Part shown: positions 10,501-22,559 of the stretch, piece by piece | Layout: the number at the start of each line of letters is the position of its first letter | Position numbering within the stretch: position 1 is the first letter of the stretch | Assembly: GCA_964020975.1 (NCBI GenBank) | Contig: OZ026619.1 | Location: 95,030,804 to 95,094,803 of the forward strand | Reading direction: 5' to 3' | DNA: 64,000 bases | DNA from: Hermodice carunculata | Lineage: Eukaryota > Annelida > Polychaeta > Eunicida > Amphinomidae | Notes under the pieces: generated by a model | The model's database searches: none | What the model was told of the DNA's origin: nothing | The model's input: the letters and a program-made list of their open reading frames with translations, nothing else | Translations under genes and position numbers: made by a program

Positions 10501-13240
10501 TTCTGCTTTATTCTTAACTGTGCAAGGAAATGTTGTCAAAGCCTGGAATTTTTTTGCTTCAAAAATGGACACATTCAGCACAAAATTTGATTACAGCAGA
10601 AATTGCATGACCCTAAGTTTGCTATTGAACATGTGCTATTGGTAGTCTTGTCAACAGCCTGGTGATTGGTTGTCATGACAAAATAGGCCATACAGTCAGT
10701 TGCATGGATCAGCAGCTGGAGAGAGAGAGAGACACTGCTGACACTTATAATATCATGACTGGATCCACAATCATCTTTCACCCAGAAACTACCTGTATCT
10801 TCTACGCTATGCTGCATCCATTATTCAAACTCACTCTGTGTTGTTTTGTATCATGTTCAATTGCATGCCAAAAGGGACATTCGTGAAGACACTTTGCGTG
10901 GCCTAGCCTTTAGAAGACCAGAATGGAATTAATGGCTTAAAATGTACAAGATTTGTGTTCCATCTCTGCAGCTCAGTTGGCAGAAAAATGCCCTTCTTTG
11001 TAGCATTTACAATAGAAAAATGAATTGCTCAGCCTTCCAGGATAGAGAGCAGGAAAGACAAATTCCAGATATTCTGTGTATTGAGTGACAATTCAAAGGT
11101 CTGAAATAATTCTTTGAAGAAAATTAATGTTATGACACCATTAACAATTAATCAGCAGTCAATGCTGTCAAAACAGTAGCAGTCTCCTGTTGAACACCTG
11201 AGCCAGAGCATGGGAACTGTTATCATAACAAACCTTTGTGGGGCTTAAACATCTGACACAGCGACTGACCCTTGTGTTAACAATGAAGTGTGCTGGCAGC
11301 ATGCCCGTAAGGTCAGTCATCCAGGCAATGCTTCCAGTGCATGGCAACAATGATGCAATGACCAAGTAGTGATGTCACAAAAAAGAATGCCTGTAATGTT
11401 TCCACTCCCCACGCAGTGTCTTGGTGGTGCATGTGCTGTGCCCTTATAGGAGAAATTTCTATTTAACTGTGATCCTGCTCACTTCCTGTGTTGCCAGGGC
11501 AACAGACTGATGGTTCCAACATGATCAGGGCAGATTTGTATTATATACTACATAAACATCCATAAATAACACATTTTCAACCAAAAGAGAGCCCATATCT
11601 AATTATATTAGGCATCCTTTATGTTTCAAATATATGTTAATACATTTTCTTAAGATTATTGTGTGTTTGTGTTGTTCATTTTGTTGAGAAAGTACTTTTG
11701 ACCTTGCTAAATACATGGGTCTGACCTGATGCAGGTGGCTCCCTCTTTTGCTCAATAGGTGTTAGGTAGGACCACATTTAGATATGAATACATCCTATTG
11801 CAAGGACTTCACATTACAACTGCACATTGCCTGCCTGATCTCACATTCTCACAACAACAACTTGCTTGCAAAGCAGTCCCCTCATCATTGTAAACATATT
11901 TATTTCCAAACAGTAATGTACCCAGTAGCCACTGGGTGGCTAATCTAGGGGATCTCCAGACATATACAAACAAATGAAGTGATTTTTTATTTGTGTGTGT
12001 GTGTGTGTGTCTCTGTCAATTACTATATAATAGCCCATGCGGACAGTAGAACTAGTTTGTCACACAAATTGCCAGTCTTCCCATTGGTCTCTTGCTTGCT
12101 GAGCAGACTCTGATCTGCTTTTTTTGTTTTGTTTGTTTGTCTGTTTGTTTGTTCTTTTTTTTTCTTTTGCTGGCAGTTACGAATACTCATCTGCAAAGCA
12201 TGCCTTCTGCCTCCCAATCTAGTGCCTCTTACATAAGAATCAGAAACAGTTCAAGTTGTTTTTTTTGAGCAGGCAAGTCAAGTCTTCTTATTTTTGTCTT
12301 TCTTTCTTACATCTGCTCACTGTGTCCAACTGTTTTTATGCTCTTCAAGAATTTTGAATATTGTCCCATGTGTATTGTACATAATTTTATGCATTAGTAT
12401 ATGTTTAAAGATCCCCCTGATTAGCCACACAGTTACTGTGGCTACTGGGTAATCCAGTTTTTTTGTTTTTTTTTTAAATAAATATGTTTATAATACAATA
12501 TACATTAGCCAGGCAGTCCAGAGGGTAGATATTTTGGCACAAAAGTAACACCACAATGTCATAGGACATAGAACAGAAGTCCATCAAGAACCCCAGTAAC
12601 AACAATTAAATTAACTGAAATGTTTTCGTAGATCACAGAGGCTCTTGTACAACTTCTGATCCTATAGACCCAAAATGTTGAAAAGACAAAAATAAAGGCG
12701 GGGGGAGCTTCGGTGTTTTTACCACACGGCACCGTGCAAGAACAGCTGACTCCTCAGCTATAGCTGGCAGATGGGTGGTATCAAAACACTGTACACCGTG
12801 GCTACCAGAGGGGTATCAGTGACACCAGTCATAACTTGGCTCACTGGGACTGAACATCTGAAGATAAGTGACACAAGTCCCATCCTGACAACCTATTATG
12901 TCAAGTCATTTTGCGAGAAGGTGTAACAGTGCTGTGCAAAGTGGAAACAAACGCCACTTACCCAAACCTGACAGCTGTGTGTGAGACAGTAACCTGGCAT
13001 TAATATATCTTGGTCTACTTCACCCCATGTTCCAAACCAGCACCTCACTGGCTCTACCATGAACAGTCTCACCCAGACCATGGACGTACTATCTGGTATA
13101 TGTCCCTGCCCAGACAGCAATGACATGTGACCTATCCCCAAAATGACGAGCACAAATTGACCAATAGTATATGTGTTGTGATTCAGATGTAATTTGCATG
13201 GATTTGATACCTTCAGCTTCTGCACTGTCTTGTGCATACT
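10500..13240. other. no recognised gene; simple repeats only
   Basis: Only a (GT)9 run (11993-12011) and poly-T/TTTG patches near 12119-12170 stand out. If PGM2 has exons to the left of the window, this is part of its last intron. Confidence 0.4.
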
Positions 13241-13242
13241 GT

Positions 13243-13268
13243 ACAGGGGGGGGGGGGGGGGGGGGGGG
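13243..13268 (+). repeat. G homopolymer, about 25 bases
   Basis: An almost pure G run, matched by C runs elsewhere (702-724, 17398-17413, 50091-50113). It is a candidate quadruplex and a likely sequencing trouble spot. Confidence 0.95.
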
Positions 13269-13375
13269 AAGAGGGAGGGGCACACTGGTACAAATAATAA
13301 TTTTGCCCTAGTACAAGGTATGGAAAATAAGAAATGTACAAATAATTGTTGGTAGTAAGTACAGAAATTAATATA

Positions 13376-13535
13376 AAACAATATATTAAACAAATATTTT
13401 TAATATAAAAATATTTGTTTAATATATTGTTTAATATATTAAACAAATATAAACATATTTGGTTAATATATTGTTTAATATATTAAACAAATATAAACAT
13501 ATTTATTTAATATATTAAACAAATATGTTTAAATC
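13376..13535. repeat. AT palindrome and tandem ATTAAACAAATAT array
   Basis: The first 57 bases (13376-13432) form a perfect or near-perfect inverted repeat of AAACAATATATTAAAC. The same words then repeat about three times to 13535. Strong cruciform potential; no coding content. Confidence 0.85.
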
Positions 13536-13539
13536 AACT

Positions 13540-14540
13540 CTTGGCTGCTCATTATCATAACAGGACAGGTCTTAATTCGGAACAGCAAGAATAGATGGTT
13601 GTTGTGTCCGTCAATACCAAGAGAATTTAGTCAGCAGGACTACAGCCACTTATCTTATGATTCCAATTACTTTCTATTCCAATGTATAATTCAATAACTC
13701 TAAACCCCTGCATACAGAAACACCAAATTCCCTGTGGTAAATCTTGGCCAATAGGGGACAGGTGCATTCAAATTTTGCTTCCTCAATTTTGCCTGAAATG
13801 CCACTGCCAGACAACATCTCTAGCCTGTGGCTCAGTCATTGCCACCTGCAGTTATCCTTCGTCATGACGTGTATATTTGGTTAGTGATCTATTGATTGGA
13901 AGTGACACAAAGGAAACCCATAGATGGCAGACAATGTGAGTGACATAATTTTTTAAGTAGTACAGCTTTTTCAAAATAAAGGAATCCAGACATTTTGTTT
14001 TCCAACTTGTTAGCTTAAGCACCAGTGCTATGTAGTTCACCAACAGTTGCACTGAAGTTTTCTGGAACGAACCTTCTCCTGTTCTGTCACATATTTTATG
14101 TACATGTCTTAATTGTTTGTCTGTTTGCTCTGCTTGGAGATCTTCCAGATCAGTGCACCTGCTGAGTATGTACTACTAGATGATCCAGTCACAATAAACA
14201 GGTTCACAAACAATTAACTTTTGTTACGTCAGCTGCAAAAGTAACCAGTTTATACAAAGTTACTTTAACATATAATCAATAGAAATATTTATCACCTGGA
14301 AACAATTTGTACATTGGAGTGGGTATCCTGCTGAATACACTACCTAACTTAAGTAATTCTTGGTGGCTAGATGTGTGTTTAATAATAATTATACACATGT
14401 ACATATATTGCATTTCTTCGCAGAGGATTGAAGAAGTAGCCACACAGGCTAATTTATATGTCTCTCATTGAGTAAATACATATTTGATGCAACACAATAC
14501 AGGAGATATATATATACACATATAAAATAAACAATAAGAT
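13540..14540. other. no recognised feature
   Basis: Unique-looking AT-rich sequence; ORFs are short and lack similarity to any family I know. Confidence 0.4.
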
Positions 14541-14544
14541 ACAA

Positions 14545-15883
14545 ACAAAAGGCCCATGAGCCTTATTCTCTGCTGGCATCATGGCTATATTGCACCTGTT
14601 CATTTCAAAGCTGTGAGTCCTCACGTGGCTTCTGAACATATAAAGCTTAATGTAAAAATTATCCACCAGATGGCACTTCGCTCCACATGTAATCATAGCT
14701 TATTTGTGCAACTCCTGTGATGAATATTGTTGCATGTGCCAAGACAACAATGAGTGAGTCTTTAACTTTTTGTCCTCAGTAACCTTGGGACAGAAGATCA
14801 AGGACACCCAGATTATGTAACACAAAAGGCTCATGGGCCTGCCTGGTGCTGTGCTGACATTGCCACTGAAGTCTAAGCTACAGACTGCCATTACAAAATC
14901 ACCTCTTTCAACTTTACAGGCATGGTGACCTCACAAAAATAGGTCAAGGTCACTGATATTATATACCGTTCTAGCATTGGACATTGTCTATACATATATA
15001 TCCTATAAATTTGGCAAGTCTAATCCAATTACTTTTCAAGATATGGAATTTTATATCTTAAAACACATGTTCGCTAATAATTTCCATCAAATTATAGGTG
15101 GCGCCACTAGTATCAATACCAACTTAGACTTTGACCTCCCCCATAATCCCACCAAATTTGGTGAAGATCTGCCAAAAATTAAAGATGCTAGAGTGTTCAC
15201 AAGATTTTCACATTTTAACCCCTATATTACATAATAATGTAGGTGCCGCTACCAATATCAAATGCGGCCTAGATTTTCATACACCCTGTAAGTCCTGAAA
15301 ATTATATTGGGCAAACTTGAAAACTAAAGATTGGTAACGCACTAATGAGAAAAAGTTTACGGATGGACATCTCTCGTATGATACACTTATGTAGAAAAAC
15401 ATGACCCATATTCATAAATATCAAACCCAACAATGACAGCAAAGAGATTCCCGAGTTACCAAAGCATCAACATTCATCTTCCAATACCAATGTTAAGAAA
15501 CAAATTTCACTCCTGACTTGAGACAGGCAGTCACCTACAAAAGGCAACTGGTGGTTTTAAACCGGTCCTCTCAACTTTGAAATATTCTTCATTAAATACA
15601 GACTATAATGTTTCCAATATGTATAGGCCCAACCACTCAAAATCCAAATTTTATCACTTCTGCCAAAAATAAACAAAGAATTGGTATCGGCCTATCACTT
15701 TTTTGGCTCTTCCGACTAGTTCAAAAAATAAAAAGAGAACAGACGGACGGATGTCTCTAGTATGATACACTTATGCAGATAGACATGACCCATATTCACT
15801 CAAAATCCAAATTTTATCACTTCTGGACGGACAGACATGAGCAGTCGCATAAGCTCTACAACCTTTGGTCAGCAGAGCTAAAA
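14545..15883 (-). mobile_element. HINE/pearl-like element, family 1, copy 1
   Basis: The left end carries an imperfect hairpin (GGCCCATGAGCC) and TTCTCTGCTGGC. The right end reads ACCTTTGGTCAGCAGAGCTA, so the subterminal parts are inverted repeats of each other (AGCTCTGCTG). The core has TAGGTCAAGGTCACTGATAT and 'ggtggcgccac' units. On the minus strand this is a 5' palindrome, tandem core and 3' hairpin, as in non-autonomous Helentrons. Family membership is certain from five further copies; the Helentron label is inference. Confidence 0.65.
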
Positions 15884-17390
15884 AAGAAAGCCAGTGGAAA
15901 ATAGGACAAATGCAATAGTTCTCATTGTAGTATAATTTCTTCTATAGTTGATTTTATGAAGCAGACAAAAAATTACAAAACTACAATGAATCTGTTCACT
16001 AATTTTTCCATGATTATGCATTGATTAAACTGTCACATCCATATCACCAGTGCCTAGAGGCCTAGCAAACCTGTGTTTTTGTGGTCGGTTGCGACCCACC
16101 ACATTTGGATCCATAGGCTGTGCAGGAAGTAGCCGTGTACATATTATCTGTAGTGCATATGCCATCATTTCAGTTTGCCCATCCACTCACTCATTCAGGA
16201 AGCGTTTACTTCAGATGAAAATCACACACAAACGGTACCATAGTTTTACCCACGACAACCATCAGATTTGCATGCTGAAACATTGCCTACCCTGGTAGCT
16301 CCAACCTCTCACGAACATTGTGATTGGCCCCTTCAACTTTTGGTTGCAGTATGCTACTTCCAGTTTGTGCGTACATCACTCAACCAAAACCATGGTAAAT
16401 ATAACTGTAACCTGTTGTTGATGAAAATGATCGCTTGCAGAATTCTTTTTTCTAGTGCGTTGAGCCTGTATTATTATACATGTATAATTGTACATTTCTC
16501 TTTCTGTCTGCATGTGTGAGATTAAATCTGAACAAGGTAAATTACAAAGGCGGATTTGTGACAAATTATTCACCAAAACAGAATAGCTTCAGTGACAGCC
16601 TGGAATAAAAAAGATCTCCTGGTTCAGTTTCACTCGGTCTGAAAAGTACCATGGTCTGACTCAATCAGCATTCTAAATGAGCATGGCTCAAGTGTTAAGA
16701 TTGCTGACTGGTCATCTCCATGCAATTTCAAAGCACAGTTGAAATAAGTTTCAGATTTAGTTGGAGAAAGATCTTATGAAATCGTTTGCAAATAACAAGA
16801 GGTATGGAAAGGAAATTTGCTGTCAGCATACACAAATTCTGTAAGAGACGAAGGCTGATAATCAATGTTTATCATTGAAGCTGATAATCAATGTTTATCA
16901 TTGAAGTGTCTCACTATGCCATTATGAGGTCACTCTATCTTTACCTATGGTACATCCATGTACATGAATGTTAGCTGTACATGAATGTTAGTCTTGTGTC
17001 AGTAGCGCTTTTTGATGGCAAAATGGTGCATATGGTCTTGACAGGAACCACACCATGCGGCGCATACATGGATTGTTGAAAGTCCATGGTGCATACAAGA
17101 TTGGAGATGGGATTCATCATATCAAAACTGAGATGTGTAGCCAAACAACATACATTTGCCTGTGACTTAATTTGTTGTACATCACTTTGATTCTTGTCTT
17201 TTGGTTTAGTTTTTATTTAGGACTGAATGTGGCCAGGTTCTATCCCAATTGATAGTAGTTAAATTATGTAGAATTCCCAAACTGATCAATTTAATCCAGT
17301 AATTTTCATTCCTAAATGGCTCAAATTGTTTCCAAACAAGGAATTAAACAGACCCATATACAAAGTTAAAACACTGCTGCGTTATAATGA
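15884..17390. other. no recognised gene; two small tandem duplications
   Basis: A 26-bp direct duplication around GCTGATAATCAATGTTTATC (16855-16906) and an 18-bp one around GTACATGAATGTTAG (16960-16993). Nothing else is recognised. Confidence 0.45.
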
Positions 17391-17455
17391 TTTTGCCCCC
17401 CCCCCCCCCCCCCAAGCACTATGGCACATCTGTATCAACTGAAATAAACTTTATA

Positions 17456-17761
17456 CAGTGAAACCTGTTTGAGAGACCTCTCCCTTCTCTCCCTTAGAAG
17501 ACCACCTGCCTTTTGTGACCACTTTTCCTGCGCAACAGCACCCTCTAGTGGGAATTTACCTCCATTGGGAGACCACCTGCTGAACCTGACCAGTGACCAC
17601 ATGATTGGAGAGACCTCTCCCTTGGAAGACCACCTGCCTTTTGTGACCACTTTTCCTGTGCAACAGCACCCTCTAGTGGTAATTTACCTCCATTGGGAGA
17701 CCACCTGCTGAACCTGACCAGTGACCACATGAAAAGGACCCTAAAAGACCACTTTCAAAGC

Positions 17762-17792
<31 letters not shown>

Positions 17793-18084
17793 AGTTATTT
17801 TGTACAAGGTCAGTAAAACTTTTGCATGCATCAAAATCAATTCACAAATACCAGTATGTATGTACCAATTCTCTTTGGAGGTAATAGTTGTAAATTAAAT
17901 GGTCTTAGAAAGGCAGATTAATAAACTTATCCTGAAAAGGTCTCTGATGATATACCGGTATATGCAACTTTCTTCCAAGACAGAGGAAAGTCGTTGGCCA
18001 GGTGGTGCAAGGGTCAAACCTCCATTGGGAGACCACCTACTTTACGTGACCACTTTTTGGGATGTGTCAAAACAGGTTTCACTG
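17456..18084. mobile_element. TA-flanked mariner/pogo-like MITE with internal tandem copy
   Basis: Ends CAGTGAAACCTGTTTGAGAG and AAAACAGGTTTCACTG are flanked by TA. A segment of about 130 bp ('gagagacctctccctt' to 'agtgaccacatga') is duplicated in tandem at 17470-17602 and 17610-17731. A 28-base A run follows at 17763. Confidence 0.8.
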
Positions 18085-18389
18085 TATCTGTCAATGATCT
18101 CACCTTATATAATCTCTCTTGCCAATGTTATCTCCCTCAAGATGGATGGTGTTCTGTTGATTTATACTAGATTACACAGAAGACAAAGTAAGGTTTCATA
18201 ATCAGTATTATTTTTTTTATCTACTTTTTCAATAATTGTGTCAGAGGGTAAACCTAGGCATATTGTTTTCCTTGGAGTTATTTCATTCTTTCTCGCTGTC
18301 CAGATTTTTCTGACACTGCAAGGATGACATCTTTGAAAATTTGCAGAAACATTTGACCTGTGATGAACTTGTACCCCCATCTTGAAGAA

Positions 18390-19080
18390 TTAGATGTTCA
18401 AATTTATGCAAATTAAGGGAAATTGTAATTTTAAAAGCTCCCTTGATTCCAAACTAAAGCAGAGACAGACAGAGAATTCCTATCTAAACATAAAGGTTTG
18501 TGACACCTGTCAATCTAATGGACAGTAAACAACAATTTTAAATAATGCTCGACATGAGCACTGACAAATTTAAATCTTGAATACTTTCAAGACTATTATT
18601 GAAAGAGGTGTGGTTCAAAATTCTATTTGTTGATTTATGCAAATTAGGCAAATACACAAAATTTAAGTTTTGAATTATCTTAAAAAAGTATTATGCATAG
18701 AGGTGCCATTCCAATTTTAATCTATGGGTTTATGATCTAGTCAGATCCAATGAACCAGGAACCAGAGGTGTAGCATTTCAATTTATGCAAATATACAAAA
18801 TTTAAATTTTGAATATCTTATAAACAGAGATGCCATTCCTATTTCAAATTATGGATTTATGACATAGCCGCATCTAATGAACCATGAACCAAAGTTGCAA
18901 GATTTCAATTTATACAAATTAAGTAAATACACAAAATTTAAATTTCGAATATTTAAAAAAGTATTATGGTTAGAGATGTTACTCCAACTTCAATTTCAGG
19001 GTTTACGATAGCTGCATCCAATGAACCATGAACCAATGTTGTGCATTTTCATTTAAGCAAATTAGGTAAATTCACATTGA
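18390..19080 (-). repeat. AT-rich tandem repeat, inverted copy
   Basis: The same family in the opposite orientation: 'gatgccattcc', 'aatgaaccatgaacca' and 'tttatgcaaattaagtaaatac' recur at spacings of about 120-150 bp, four to five units. Confidence 0.65.
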
Positions 19081-20300
19081 AAACAATACATGCCAGAATA
19101 TCCCCAACTGTTACCAAAATGAGAAATCTACTGGCCTCATTTACTTGATACGATACTTTTGTTCCAACCAAAGAGATTTGCTTGCAAGTCTATCTTTTCT
19201 AGTTTGTTTATTTAGTGTGCAATGGTTCTGATCTGCAATCACGTTTGTGCTAATATCAAACCATAACGTACAAGTAATACCATTTGCTTGACCTGTATGA
19301 CCATTTCTTTCACAAGAAAACTTGTTCCATATTGGGTTATATGCTTGCTATATCCGTGGGACTGTCACATAAATGAGAATGTGGTCACTCCTATCTTGGG
19401 CCAGCAGGATATAACCATCCGTCACTGAGTTCGAGTTTGCAAGCCCAGATAATATTACCTTTGAAATATAAGACTTCCTGCAGTGCTGACACATCATAAT
19501 CGGCAAGGGAATTATCGTACTCAATAGCAGGCATGATCAATTGCATGTAATCTCCTGGCAGGTGCACAAAAACCCATACAAGGTTTATGACACACCAGGT
19601 CATAGTGTGCACTAAAGTGGACTGAGTCCTGTGTCATTTGTCTTCTGCTTGCACTCTTTCTTCTGTCTTTACTTTTTGTTTGCTTCAGTTTTTGTTTGTA
19701 TGATTTGATTTCTGACATTCAGTTGCTGATCACCTTAACTTCAAATGTATACTTTCAAATTATTATCACACAAACCCATACACAAATATTTCTGCCCCAC
19801 TAAATGATACAGGAATTAAAATATGTCACTTTCTTTTCAATTTCAACCTGCCCAATATTACCCTTCAGAGTGCCCCTTAGCCAAGGGGCAGGTTAGACCA
19901 GTCATACATTCTACTAAATGAGCATGTATATTTCAAAGACCACTTTTGTTTAATGGAGGTGTTTTTGGTTTGAGTGATGTGGTGTTTAGATCAGTCCATA
20001 TACACAGCTACTTGTTGATGTTAAACACAATAGCCAGGCTTTGCTCACATTTCACGGCCTCCTTGAAAGTTCAAAACTTTGTCTTGACTTCTGGTCCAGC
20101 CCTGGACACACATGTTGGTTGGTTTATAATAAAATCTTCAAGAAGTTAAGTGTTTATTGTGTGAACATAAGGCAATTTAAAGTATTGGAGAATTGTACAT
20201 GTAGCTCAATACCCTTCGAGCATAGGTTGTCGCTGTGGAAACTGTGGTGAAAACCTTGCCCAGACAAGGTGTTACTTGGTACTCTCCATTTAGACCATGT
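19080..20300. other. no recognised feature
   Basis: Lies left of the last seen PGM2 exon. Specifically searched for the missing RTSGTEPK exon on the minus strand, without success. Confidence 0.4.
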
Positions 20301-20309
20301 AGACTGATG

Positions 20310-20519
20310 CAGGGCTGCACAAATTAAAATTTTGCGTAACCCATAAATGGGTTAGGCTAAAAAATTTTGCTTAACCATATTGTTGTGTTGCATAACCCGT
20401 TTTATGTTCCATATAGTTATGCCAAAATTTTACGCAACCCAAAAAAGGGTTGTGCCACTGTTTAACTGTGTAACCTTGGCGCAACACAAACAGTGGGTTA
20501 CGCAATTTGTGCAGGCCTG
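20310..20519. mobile_element. hAT-like MITE with 6-bp target repeat CTGATG
   Basis: The 210-bp element has tips CAGGGCTGCACAAATT and AATTTGTGCAGGCCTG, with inner inverted blocks GCGTAACCCA and TGGGTTACGC. CTGATG flanks it on both sides (20304-20309, 20520-20525). CAG...CTG tips fit hAT; 6-bp rather than 8-bp duplication is noteworthy. Confidence 0.8.
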
Positions 20520-20593
20520 CTGATGTGTTTTTTGCACATATAGATTTACACTTCCAGTGCAGACCCTGACAGACCCGTCAAACATGTACTTAC

Positions 20594-20680
20594 GCTCTTG
20601 TTGTTAGGCCTGCTGTTGTCATAACCAGTTGTCAGGTCCCTCACATACCGTACAGGGTATGGGCCACAGGTTTTAGGGTA
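20594..20680 (-). CDS. PGM2: PGM2 exon 15 of window (last seen)
   Basis: Twenty-nine codons read YPKTCGPYPVRYVRDLTTGY and DNSRPNNKS, matching human YPKACGKFEISAIRDLTTGY DDSQPDKKA. The acceptor is GTTTGCAG and the donor GTAAGTAC, phase 0. This ORF is short and easily missed. The following family sequence, including the RTSGTEPK phosphate-binding loop, was searched for by eye on the minus strand from 20590 to 1 and not found. A hAT-like MITE sits 74 bp downstream. Confidence 0.93.
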
Positions 20681-21431
20681 CTGCAAACACAGTCACACAG
20701 CATATGGTCAGGTAAAGGTCCAAGGTTACTACAGCATGCGATACCGGCTATGTAAAACCATGCACCGCTGCCACAAGCCAAAAGTGGCATCACATAGCAA
20801 GTGATCTTTAATTGAAGGTAAAATAAATAAATACCCTCAAGTGTCTTGAAAGAGTGGTCTTAAGGTAGTGTCCAACCCATTTCAGGGTCCAAAATTCAAA
20901 GCCAAATATATCTGCAATAGTCATAATTAACATAGTAAATAAATGGATGTGCTTAACCCAAAGTGACTTGAGAATGCACCACGACCCGACAGATACTGCT
21001 ACAGCTACACAGTGACAACTGTTGTATAAACAGACACACAGTGGTGAAAAGGGTATGCATCACACTTTTGTAATATTTCTCGAAAACTACTTGATGAAAA
21101 AAGTTTATTTTTGAAGCATTTTAAGCTGTACATAGTAAAATTCAAAAACCATTCAGCATTTTTTTTTTAAAATGCACCCATCTGTCAAGAGTCAAAGTTG
21201 CCGATCACCTCATTTTTTATGTTGGTACAAAAAACTGACTCTTCATTTTTGTGATCCAGTAACTTTCATATGGATCAAAATGTTTAAAAATCCCTGAGAC
21301 GTTTTTGCAGTTAAGACTTTAATGTTCCCCTCGGTCTTTGTTTAAAAAAAAATTGACCAATAAAACTCCAGTAATATCACTGCAAAGTTAAGCTTGTTGC
21401 CTCGATCATCATTCCAAGTAATCTGCCTTCA

Positions 21432-22262
21432 AAGGGCAGGGTAGCCCTTTGAACACGGATGGACAGTCAGAGAATTAGTTTCGAGCAGCCGAACAAAATT
21501 ATTTTTTAGTGATCGAAAGTTCTTTGTGTGTTTGTTAACATTGCGAACTGTCCAAAGTTTGCACAGTGCGGCTGACCAGTAAATGTGACAAAAAATGCGA
21601 ATTTTGACAGATGCATGTCCTCTGCCCATTGAAGCCTAACTTGTGACCTTGAGAAGTAGGTCAAGGTCACTCATATTCAAACTTAACCATGGCCCTATAG
21701 AAGACTATAATCATGTACTATCTAAAACCGATAAATGAAAAACTTTATAGTTTATTGTGTGAACACGGAATTTCATAAATGTGGCTGTGTGACATTGGAA
21801 ATTGGGTCAAGGTCACTCATTTGAACTTCACGCCTGATAGAAAACTATGATGATGTGCAATATGAGATCCCCATAGCTTGAAAGCTTCTCAAGTAATCAT
21901 GCCGACACCAAATTCACTGTGACTCTGTGACCTTGGGGATTGTGTCAAGGTCACCCATTTTCGAACTTGATCTAGCCCTTACAGGGAACTATAATCTTGT
22001 GCACTATAAAAGCCTTAACTCAAAAGCTTCTCAATTTATCATGCAGACACCAAATTAACTCGTGGCTCTGTGACCTTGGGAATTTGATCTAGGTAACGCA
22101 CCTTGGAACTTAAGGTAGCCCTTATAGAGGACTACAATTCTGTGCAATATGAAAGTCCTAGCGTAAAAACTTTTCAAGTTATCATGCAGAAACGATCTGG
22201 ACGCATGCACGCACGGAACCTGCGATCACTATAGAGGACTCGCCTCCGGTGGTCCCCTAATA
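21432..22262. mobile_element. tandem-core element, family 3
   Basis: The left end has a hairpin CAAAGGGCAGGGTAGCCCTTTG (21432-21453; arms of 8 bp). Four units of about 142-147 bp follow, each with 'ctgtgaccttgg...ggtcaaggtcac' and 'cttataga..actataat'. The right end is near 'ggtggtcccctaatag'. The plan is as in the HINE-like families, with a different sequence. Confidence 0.6.
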
Positions 22263-22348
22263 GATATATCCCTGACAACATATTACATGTACCAATTGAT
22301 TAATTACTTTATAGATAAAATAACGATACCTCAGCCCTACTTTCTTAC

Positions 22349-22451
22349 CTCTCCTGGCGAGTGGTAGTTGCGAAGATTCTCAAACAGAGCCTTGATGGTC
22401 TGCTGGTCATGGCAGATAAAATATGAATTTGATGTCAGATGATAACCATAC
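22349..22451 (-). CDS. PGM2: PGM2 exon 14 of window
   Basis: G completes Lys, then YGYHLTSNSYFICHDQQTIK and ALFENLRNYHSPGE, phase 0 before GTAAGA. Human has YGYHITKASYFICHDQETIK KLFENLRNYDGKNN. The acceptor is CTCTCTGCAG. High identity with vertebrates here supports an expressed, constrained gene. Confidence 0.96.
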
Positions 22452-22559
22452 CTGCAGAGAGAGACGCCAAGTCAACTAATAATCTATGGAAAGAGGTCAT
22501 GTCAGCTGATAACCATACTTATGCAGACACATGAAAAATCTACCTACAAAATATTGAAA

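Noticed and set aside
12896-13393. 165-aa minus-strand ORF with Pro-rich tract
   Set aside because: The Pro tract is the G homopolymer; the rest lacks any known motif or exon structure.
21179-21240. tRNA or snRNA genes in the introns
   Set aside because: No sequence with a proper T-loop/acceptor fold or snRNA signature was found in this or other introns; motif scraps only.
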